Below are positions 1 to 7,204 of a stretch of 64,000 bases of DNA, in pieces (position 1 is the stretch's first letter; each line of letters begins with the position of its first letter). The stretch comes from an uncultured Bacteroidales bacterium (GTDB lineage: Bacteria > Bacteroidota > Bacteroidia > Bacteroidales > UBA932): the NCBI GenBank assembly GCA_905233655.1, contig CAJOCS010000001.1, positions 1,004-65,003 of the forward strand, read 5' to 3'. Under the pieces are notes generated by a model. That model was not told the origin of the DNA. It did no database searches and worked only from the letters and a program-made list of their open reading frames with translations. The position numbers were made by a program, and so were the translations under genes.

Positions 1-166
1 GTCCAGGACGCAGAGCACCACCTATAGGGAGGGCTCTGCTCCGAGGAGAGATTGACTTAACAAGGGCTTAACCCTGTCCAACCAGAGGAGGCCACTATAG
101 GCAACCGTCTCCTCCCTTCGCGAAAAAGGTTTAATACTACCCCCAACGGACTAAATTCATACGAAA

Positions 167-1093
167 ATGGCAAAAGAACTCTTACTCAGGCTTATCGACG
201 GCGACTACAAGGAAAATGAAGTCACCGGAAACGATATGGGCGAGCAGAATGTCTACCTTATTCTCACATCGCTTCTGAAACCGGGCAAACTGGTGGACTG
301 GCCGCTGAACAGCGAGCGTCCGAATCACGGAATTGTCCCGGATGAGATTGGTGAAGACTATGTGAAACTCACTGTCTGGAACGTAGGAAGCTCTTCAAAT
401 TCCATTACGCTTCACCTTGGCGAATCCTATTCCGACACTTACTGCTTCGGGGAATGGAGCTACTCCTACCGCATTTCCCTGGAAGAGGCCAGCGAAGAAA
501 CAATCGCCGCCTTCGGCCCGGGACGGATTCTTGCCGAGGCGGAGGCCTGCGACGACTACATCAAAAGGATAGAGCTATATGAGTCGGCCGCAAAGCTCAA
601 CAGCCCCGAGGCCTATGCCTGGCTGGTGAATCACGAACTCACGAAAACCGGCGGCTACGGTCCGGAACTCTACAAAGCACAGGATTGGCTGAAAGAGGCC
701 GTGGATAAAGGCGTCGGCGAAAAAGCCAAGGAAGTGTTTGACGCCCGTCCGGCTTTCTATGTCGTGGACGGAGTTCTCCTGGGCGTTTACCGCGGCGGGA
801 AACTGCTCACCGTGCCGGAAGACGTGGTGACCATAGCCACATACAGTTTCTCCCGCTGCCGCTACATGATTGAAAAACTGATTGTCCCCTCCTCGGTGAA
901 GGAAATCCAGGACCAGGCATTCACCGACTGCAAATTCATCCGGGAAGTGGAAATCCAGGGGCCGGCAAACATCGGCAAATACGTTTTCCACGGCTGCTCC
1001 GCCCTGAAAAAGATTACCCTCGACCGCAATGCGCAAATCGACGGCGAGTTTCTCGCCTGGAACATGAAGAATGTAGAAGTGATCTATAAATAG
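167..1093 (+). CDS. LRR_5/BspA-like leucine-rich repeat protein with Sel1-like segment, no obvious signal peptide
   Basis: ORF; repeats such as VVTIATYSFSRCRYMIEKLIVPSSVKEIQDQAFTDCKFIREVEI typical of LRR_5; Sel1-like YESAAKLNSPEAYAWLV. Confidence 0.8.
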   Translation: MAKELLLRLIDGDYKENEVTGNDMGEQNVYLILTSLLKPGKLVDWPLNSERPNHGIVPDEIGEDYVKLTVWNVGSSSNSITLHLGESYSDTYCFGEWSYSYRISLEEASEETIAAFGPGRILAEAEACDDYIKRIELYESAAKLNSPEAYAWLVNHELTKTGGYGPELYKAQDWLKEAVDKGVGEKAKEVFDARPAFYVVDGVLLGVYRGGKLLTVPEDVVTIATYSFSRCRYMIEKLIVPSSVKEIQDQAFTDCKFIREVEIQGPANIGKYVFHGCSALKKITLDRNAQIDGEFLAWNMKNVEVIYK

Positions 1094-1126
1094 CCCCTGT
1101 CTCATCCCCGATAAACGAAAAGCCTT

Positions 1127-3139
1127 ATGAAAAAAGAACGCTTCCAGGAAATAATGCAGGAAATCCGCCGCGCCCGCTGGCAGGACGTCGTGGACATGAA
1201 AGAAGGCCCCGCCGGATTCGAGCTCAACCTCAGGTTCTGCTGGAACAGGGAAGCCCGCACCGTCCTGCTCATGGCCGACGAGATTGTCCCTTACATGGAA
1301 AAACTCTCCGACGAAGACGTCTTCAGCCTGAATTATATGTACATTACTCCCGATGTCCCGGTCAAGGAGAGAAGCCTGGCGAACGACTACTTGTACGACG
1401 TATTTATCCGCTATTCCGGAGACATCCAGCCACACTGGAAGCAGCTTCGAGTCCGCACCGGAGGTAAAGAACAGACTCTTCAGAGGAGCAGCCTGTATCC
1501 CGGGCTCGCCATCCAGGGAACTCCGCTTCGCGTCTACGCTATGGACGACGGAAGCATCACCCTCATGAATGCCGACGGAGACCTCCTCGGGATGGGAGAG
1601 AACCATGAGGTTTTCCAGGAAATCTTCCCCGGTGTGGAAGCCATACTGGAGTACGACCACGACGAGTTCCCGGCCCTGTGGGAATGGCTGTACATAGACC
1701 ACGACATCGAGGGCGAAAGCACGCCGTGGTACAGGAAGGAGCACCAGAAAAGGGAAAGCATCGAGGAAGGGATGGTATATCTTGACAGTTCCGACATTTA
1801 CAAGGAGCTTCCTGTGGTGACGGTAAAGAAAATGGAAGACCGCAGCATTACGCTTGAACTTTCCGGAAAGAAGGTCAAGAAGCAGGAGGTGGTCCTGAAC
1901 GAGCCGAACGCCACGGTAACCATCTGGGAAAAGGACGGACATTCTCTCAAAGCCCGAATCTACACCCCCGAGCCCCGGAAGGAGACTGCAGAGTCCTTCT
2001 TCGGCGAAGGCCCTGTCCCCTCCGGCTGCCAGCTTACGATGGTGCTTTCTCACAACGGAAAAGAATTCATGTGCGTCAAGGATGTCAGGGAAAGCAATCT
2101 GCGTCTGAAACCGGACGAATATAAAGAAGACATCTTCTGGAACTGGCCGTCAGTATGGGGTTTCACAGACGGAAAGATGGTGGTTGGACGAAATGACCGG
2201 AATTGGCGGAAGACCTTCATCGGCCTTCTCCCGGCCGGAGAGACGCTGTCTTTCAAAATAGACGACTACGACGAGTTCGACGACGACGATAACGATACCC
2301 ATTACGGAGAAATCGGCCTCCGGTGGGAGAACGTGAAGAAGGATTTCGAGATTCAGGACGGCATCCTGAAAAGCGTCCCGGACCAGGAGGAAATAGTTGT
2401 TCCCGAAGATGCCGCCGAAATTGAATACGACGCCCTTCTCACGGCTCCTTCGCTCCGCAGAATCACCATCCATAAAGGTGTAAAGCGCTTCTCGGGCGCG
2501 CTGAGCGAGTTCCACAGCAAGCGCGGCAACAAACTGGACGTCACTTTCCTCGGCTCTCTCCAGCAGTGGTTCGACCTTGCCCTCAGCCTTTCCGGGCACA
2601 TCGGCAGGCTTGTCATCGGCGGCAAGGAGCAGACTTTCTATCACGAAGGGGCTCTTGAGATTCCTGAAGGAATCACCAGCATAGGCAATTATATGTTCGA
2701 GTACTGCGACACCCTTGAAAGCGTCGTGCTCCCGAAGGAGGTCGTCTCTGTCGGCGACCACGCCTTCGCCTATTGCCGGAACCTTCGGAGCGTAAAGGTG
2801 CTTGGGCCCGCCGACGTCGGCCCGTCGGCCTTCACATCCTGCAAAAGCCTCGAAGAGTTGTATCTTGCCGACGGAGTAAAGTCGCTCGGCAGCGGTTGTC
2901 TGGACTTTGTAACTTCGCTAAAGAGCGTATTCATTCCCAAAAGCGTAAAAAAAGCCCAGATTCTCAGCAGCCAGAACGACGGCCGCTCGTGGGCGCCAAT
3001 CTTCCTGTGCGAGGCGCCTGAACGCCCCAAAGGCTGGGTGAAGACCTGGAACCTCTCCTATTTCGACCCGCGCTTCGGCCTGGGCCACGGGTACGACTAC
3101 TATCACGAGGCCGTTTGGGGCTGCGAACGGGAAAAATAG
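1127..3139 (+). CDS. LRR_5/BspA-like leucine-rich repeat protein
   Basis: ORF; ITSIGNYMFEYCDTLESVVLPKEVVSVGDHAFAYCRNLRSVKV repeats; no obvious signal peptide. Confidence 0.8.
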   Translation: MKKERFQEIMQEIRRARWQDVVDMKEGPAGFELNLRFCWNREARTVLLMADEIVPYMEKLSDEDVFSLNYMYITPDVPVKERSLANDYLYDVFIRYSGDIQPHWKQLRVRTGGKEQTLQRSSLYPGLAIQGTPLRVYAMDDGSITLMNADGDLLGMGENHEVFQEIFPGVEAILEYDHDEFPALWEWLYIDHDIEGESTPWYRKEHQKRESIEEGMVYLDSSDIYKELPVVTVKKMEDRSITLELSGKKVKKQEVVLNEPNATVTIWEKDGHSLKARIYTPEPRKETAESFFGEGPVPSGCQLTMVLSHNGKEFMCVKDVRESNLRLKPDEYKEDIFWNWPSVWGFTDGKMVVGRNDRNWRKTFIGLLPAGETLSFKIDDYDEFDDDDNDTHYGEIGLRWENVKKDFEIQDGILKSVPDQEEIVVPEDAAEIEYDALLTAPSLRRITIHKGVKRFSGALSEFHSKRGNKLDVTFLGSLQQWFDLALSLSGHIGRLVIGGKEQTFYHEGALEIPEGITSIGNYMFEYCDTLESVVLPKEVVSVGDHAFAYCRNLRSVKVLGPADVGPSAFTSCKSLEELYLADGVKSLGSGCLDFVTSLKSVFIPKSVKKAQILSSQNDGRSWAPIFLCEAPERPKGWVKTWNLSYFDPRFGLGHGYDYYHEAVWGCEREK

Positions 3140-3194
3140 CATCCCCCCATGCAAGGTTTCGCACACCACGGGATTATAATGTAAAGATATTAGT

Positions 3195-3202
3195 TACCTT
3201 TG
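3195..3202 (+). promoter_or_regulatory. Bacteroidetes -7 element TACCTTTG, 4 nt before the ATG
   Basis: Exact TAnnTTTG match followed by CAGT-ATG. Confidence 0.6.
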
Positions 3203-3206
3203 CAGT

Positions 3207-3773
3207 ATGAAGACTAAATACTTCTTCGTTTATGTATTTGTGGGAATCGCTTTCCTGGCGGTTTCACTGTGGGTGTGGCTCTCCGGCGGCAGGAACGCCC
3301 GCGCTGTCAACGCCAAGTACCGCCTGGGCGGAGTGATGCTCACTGCATGGTCTTTCCTTTCCATGGTTTCCTGCGACATTCCCGGCCTGCCGCCCTTACC
3401 CGGCGGCGACAACGGGGATGACGGCATGATTATGTGCTACGACCCGGTGATGCCGGAAGAAGACTATACGCTGATAGAAATCCGGCATGCCGACCAGTCC
3501 CGGAATTTTGAAGCCAACGAAATCGTTCCCGGCGACACCATTGTCGTGAGAATCATCAAGCCCGCCAATACGGAATACACCCTTGAAGTCACTTCGATGG
3601 CAAGCGAAGAAAACCCTGAAGAGATGGTGCTGCAGCACACCGATTTCACGGTGGAGCAGGCCGACGACGTCTCCGCCGAGATCCTTCTTTCGGAAGATAT
3701 CACCTATAAGGGACAGGGCGCCATTTGGGTGGAGAGCCAGTGGAGCGGATACAGGTCTGTCATCATCCTCTGA
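3207..3773 (+). CDS. Putative membrane protein/lipoprotein with MCYDPVM motif, possibly rSAM-associated
   Basis: ORF with two N-terminal hydrophobic segments, then ...SMVSCDIPGLPP...MIMCYDPVMPEEDY. Confidence 0.65.
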   Translation: MKTKYFFVYVFVGIAFLAVSLWVWLSGGRNARAVNAKYRLGGVMLTAWSFLSMVSCDIPGLPPLPGGDNGDDGMIMCYDPVMPEEDYTLIEIRHADQSRNFEANEIVPGDTIVVRIIKPANTEYTLEVTSMASEENPEEMVLQHTDFTVEQADDVSAEILLSEDITYKGQGAIWVESQWSGYRSVIIL

Positions 3774-3819
3774 TGCCGCATTCCTCGCCGTAGAAGATTT
3801 TGCGGGCAAAAACGCCGAC

Positions 3820-4044
3820 ATGCGCTTTTGCAATCACTCTCCAAAGGTTCTGGGTAACATTTTTGAAAGGCCGATAGAGGACATTCTCAACGACGGGAGC
3901 GTCCGGGAGTGGTACTCGGCAGTCCCGGAAAATTGTGCCGACTGCCCGCTTCTTGCCCGTTGCGCCGGCGGCTGCCGCGCGGCCTCTGAACAGGTCTTCG
4001 GCACTTTCGCCCACGAAGACCCCATCCTTTCCGCAAGCCTATAG
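3820..4044 (+). pseudogene. Orphan SPASM-domain C-terminal remnant of a radical SAM protein
   Basis: MRFCNHSPKVLGNIFERPIEDILNDGSVREWYSAVPENCADCPLLARCAGGCRAASEQVFG has a SPASM-type cysteine pattern; no radical SAM CxxxCxxC core upstream in any frame. Confidence 0.65.
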
Positions 4045-5232
4045 AAGACCTTCTTCGCCGGCGCGGAAAATGAGTTCGGCGGTGTTTGCAACGTCGAATT
4101 TCACCAGCAGGCGCTTGCGGTACCACTTGATGGTTTCCGGGCTCAGGCACAAGGCGTCGGCAATCTGGCCTGCGGTGTAACCCTTCGAAAGAAGGTCCAG
4201 AATCTCCTTCTCACGGCCGGTAATCTTCACTCCGGAGGCCGATTTAATCTCGGACGGCGGCTCCGAAGCCACCTGCATCGTAACGCGGCGGCGCCGGACT
4301 AACCATACGGCAAGCACTACTACGAGCAAAAGCAGGACCACGCAGAAGAGTATAACCCAGGTGAGTACCCGTTTCTGGGCGCTAAGCACCTCTTTCATAT
4401 AATTCAGATTCTCCGTACGGAAACCGGGGCTGTAGTCCGGATGGGCGGCGTAGTAGGCATCGGCCCTACGAAGGAAAGGAAGGCTCTTCCAGGGCTTACC
4501 CTGCTCCATATACAGGCGGCCGTAGCCCTTCCAGACGTCCACTATCATCAGCGAATCGGCCGAGGCCACAGCATATTCCATGGCCTTGTCGTAAGCGGCC
4601 TCGGCCTTTCGCATATCGCCTTCATCTATCCAGGTCTCGCCGATATTGTACCACAGCACGGAATTGCTCTCGTTCCAGCCATAGCGCTCGAAAATCTCTC
4701 CAGCCTTTTCATACCACCGCATGGCCTCCGGAATGGAGTCCATCATATTGTAAAGGTTGCCGATGGAACCGTAAAGGGCCGAATAGGCATCGTCTATCTC
4801 GCGCTGCGGATAACCTTCTGGATTGGTAGGAGAGGTGGCGCCTGCGGCCATCGAATCCACGCACACGAGCGAGAGTTTGTAATAGAACATGGCGCTGTCG
4901 TACTGCTCCCGGCCGTAGAAAAGCTGCCCGATGTAGCGGAGAGCGTCGCTGTCGGCATCATTCCATCCCCGGGGATGGCTTATGCCTATGGCCTTGCGCG
5001 CATAGAACATGCTCTTCTCTGTGTTGACGTGGCTGTAACCCCGCATCAGCGACCTGTAGGCATTGTTCAGGTCCACCAGCTGCCGCGTCGAGGCATTGTC
5101 AATCGCATCGGGCGTCCACGCAGCGACAACCCTCTCCAGGGAGTCCAGATTCTGCACCCTCTGGTCGTTGTACGCAAACCCGTGAACAGGCCACAAGGCA
5201 AGCGCCAAAGCTATCACCGCTCTTCTTTTCAC
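4039..5232 (-). CDS. TPR-containing membrane-anchored LuxR-family transcriptional regulator
   Basis: ORF track 4039..5241; TPR-like N-terminus, TM segment VLTWVILFCVVLLLLVVVLAVWLV, C-terminal HTH ITGREKEILDLLSKGYTAGQIADALCLSPETIKWYRKRLLVKF; GTG at 5232 preferred because the upstream TTG lies inside a -7 motif. Confidence 0.82.
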   Translation of the reverse strand: MKRRAVIALALALWPVHGFAYNDQRVQNLDSLERVVAAWTPDAIDNASTRQLVDLNNAYRSLMRGYSHVNTEKSMFYARKAIGISHPRGWNDADSDALRYIGQLFYGREQYDSAMFYYKLSLVCVDSMAAGATSPTNPEGYPQREIDDAYSALYGSIGNLYNMMDSIPEAMRWYEKAGEIFERYGWNESNSVLWYNIGETWIDEGDMRKAEAAYDKAMEYAVASADSLMIVDVWKGYGRLYMEQGKPWKSLPFLRRADAYYAAHPDYSPGFRTENLNYMKEVLSAQKRVLTWVILFCVVLLLLVVVLAVWLVRRRRVTMQVASEPPSEIKSASGVKITGREKEILDLLSKGYTAGQIADALCLSPETIKWYRKRLLVKFDVANTAELIFRAGEEGLL

Positions 5233-5238
5233 AAGAAA

Positions 5239-5246
5239 CAAATATA
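5239..5246 (-). promoter_or_regulatory. Bacteroidetes -7 element TATATTTG for the LuxR-TPR gene
   Basis: Minus-strand TATATTTG, then 6 nt, then GTG. Confidence 0.5.
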
Positions 5247-5393
5247 CGCAAAAAGTCCCGTTTCACACATTATAGTGGCGTATTTCCCCTATATTCCCCA
5301 CTTTAGGGTGGTGTTTTCCACGCGCGTGTTACCGAACTTTGCGGGCCGTTATTTCGGGCTGTAGATTAAAATATAATTTTTAACACATAAAAT

Positions 5394-5525
5394 ATGAAAA
5401 AGTATTACGAAAGCCCCGCTGCAGAAACAGTGGACGTTACGCTGGAATTCAACATCCTTTCCGGCGAGAATCAGTTGTCAAGTCCCAACAATTACTCCGA
5501 CGGAGGAGAAGGATTCGACTGGTAG
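5394..5525 (+). CDS. 43-aa microprotein MKKYYESPAAETVDVTLEFNILSGENQLSSPNNYSDGGEGFDW
   Basis: ATG-to-TAG short ORF read directly; paralogous to the 13664..13798 ORF; both precede a fimbrillin-like lipoprotein gene. Confidence 0.7.
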   Translation: MKKYYESPAAETVDVTLEFNILSGENQLSSPNNYSDGGEGFDW

Positions 5526-5554
5526 CATGTATAACCTCTAAAAGTGAAATCGAA

Positions 5555-7006
5555 ATGAAAAAATACATGTTCATCGCAGTTTCGGCCATTATAGCTATCG
5601 CCGCCTGCACCAAAGAAGCTTACACTCCTGCAGAAGAACCCACAGGAATTCCCTTCACCGCTACCATCCAGAACGACGCCGACGTCCGCGCCATCACCGA
5701 CAATGGAACAAGCCTCAACGTAAACTGGGCCGAGAACGAAACCCTTGCCCTCATCTACACCGCCGGCGGCTCCGCCCGCAATACCACCGCAACCATCACC
5801 GATGTGGACGGAACTGGTAAGGCAACCATCAGTGCAACACTTGACGCAGCCGTCACCGACGGAACAAGCGTGACCATTATCTATCCCGCATCCGCAGCCG
5901 ACGGCACCACCGGCAACGTCCTTGCAAGCGTAATCGCCACTCAGGACGGCACGCTCAGCGCTTCCCGCGACGTTCACAAGGGCAGCGGAACCATCAAGGT
6001 AGAGTCTGCCACGGCTTCACTTTCAAATGGCGCCACACTCACAGCACAGTATGCAATCTGCAAATTCGAGATTGAAGATGCCGACGGCTCCAACAGCCTT
6101 TACGTCAGCAGTTTCGTAGTGAAGGACAACTCCGACAATATCATCACCACCGTTACCCCCGGTTCCTCCACAAGCACTCTCTATGTGGTGCTTCCCGCCA
6201 CCTCCGGTCTGCTCTGGTTCGAGGCTGTCTCTTCCGGCGCTCCTTACGTAGCCAAGGGCACTGCAAGCCTTTCCGCCGGCTCGGTCTACCGCCCCACAGT
6301 GAAGATGGCAACCATCTTCAACATCATCGGCGCCAACGGCAAATTCTATAAAGACAAGGCCGATGCAGTCGCTGCAGGCACCACCGCCGCCGCCATTATC
6401 GCCTACCTGGGCGATGACACCGCGGAAAGCGGATATCAGCACGGACTTGCAATTTCGATGAGAAACTGCGGAACCAGTTCATACAGATGGAGAAGCACCG
6501 AACTCTCCGGCATCGACAACGGAACCGGGCATCAGTTCACCACTTATTCAGACGTACTGGCGGCAAAAGAATCAGGTCTGGAATTGTCTGCCGGTAAGGA
6601 CGATGCGGACAATTACCCTGCTTTCTATGCGGCGATTCATAATGATATCAGCCTTACCGGCGAAACCGGTATGACGGCAAGTCTTCCCTCAAGCGGCACC
6701 AGCACATGGTTTCTGCCTTCGGCTTTCCAATGGAACCAGATTATGTGTGGCCTAATGGGAAACTATTCAGGTCTGACTAATATGCCTAACAGTGTATATA
6801 ATGTCCTTGCCAATTCTACTTCTGATAAGTTTTCTGCCGCAACCGGGTCTACAAATTGCTGGTTCAAGACAGCCACACCCTCTATTCACACCAGTTCTGA
6901 ATATGATGCGGACAATAACTGGAACTTTAGATCCTCTGCAAGCGGTGGAGAATTGTCGACAGCAGGAAAGAATTTCTGTTTTGTCCGCGCTGCGCTGGCA
7001 TTCTAA
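5555..7006 (+). CDS. Fimbrillin-like lipoprotein
   Basis: Lipoprotein signal MKKYMFIAVSAIIAIAAC; fimbrillin-like beta-rich N-terminal region (GIPFTATIQNDADVRAITDNGTSLNVNWAENETLALIY). Confidence 0.65.
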   Translation: MKKYMFIAVSAIIAIAACTKEAYTPAEEPTGIPFTATIQNDADVRAITDNGTSLNVNWAENETLALIYTAGGSARNTTATITDVDGTGKATISATLDAAVTDGTSVTIIYPASAADGTTGNVLASVIATQDGTLSASRDVHKGSGTIKVESATASLSNGATLTAQYAICKFEIEDADGSNSLYVSSFVVKDNSDNIITTVTPGSSTSTLYVVLPATSGLLWFEAVSSGAPYVAKGTASLSAGSVYRPTVKMATIFNIIGANGKFYKDKADAVAAGTTAAAIIAYLGDDTAESGYQHGLAISMRNCGTSSYRWRSTELSGIDNGTGHQFTTYSDVLAAKESGLELSAGKDDADNYPAFYAAIHNDISLTGETGMTASLPSSGTSTWFLPSAFQWNQIMCGLMGNYSGLTNMPNSVYNVLANSTSDKFSAATGSTNCWFKTATPSIHTSSEYDADNNWNFRSSASGGELSTAGKNFCFVRAALAF

Positions 7007-7042
7007 ATCATAGATAACAGCGCGAAAGCGTTGTGGAGAAAA

Positions 7043-7107
7043 GGGATGGGGATGATGCGACGTGGGCGTCGGCCTTGAATTCGCCCGCGGAGCATTATCC
7101 CCATCCC
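7043..7107. other. Long intergenic inverted repeat/hairpin
   Basis: GGGATGGGGAT (7043-7053) is perfectly complementary to ATCCCCATCCC (7097-7107); inner pairing GGGCG/CGCCC and ATGC/GCAT. Confidence 0.7.
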
Positions 7108-7167
7108 GTATTATATCCGCGCGAGCACAGATTGCGCGTGCGCATACGCATTAAGGATATTTTTTCT

Positions 7168-7175
7168 TACCTTTG
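7168..7175 (+). promoter_or_regulatory. Bacteroidetes -7 element TACCTTTG upstream of susC
   Basis: Exact TAnnTTTG match about 30 nt before the MRTKYRILL start. Confidence 0.6.
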
Positions 7176-7204
7176 TATGATTGAGTCCCGTAACACTAAA
7201 ACGG

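Noticed and set aside
575-2053. 492-aa antisense ORF opposite the two LRR genes
   Set aside because: Spans two sense genes and their gap; no recognisable family.
3583-3819. N-terminal part of the 153-aa ORF 3583..4044
   Set aside because: Arg/Ser-rich out-of-frame reading of the 3207..3773 lipoprotein; only the SPASM part from about 3775-3820 is meaningful.
4441-5364. 307-aa plus-strand ORF opposite the LuxR-TPR regulator
   Set aside because: The minus-strand product has clear TPR, TM and LuxR HTH features; the plus ORF has none.
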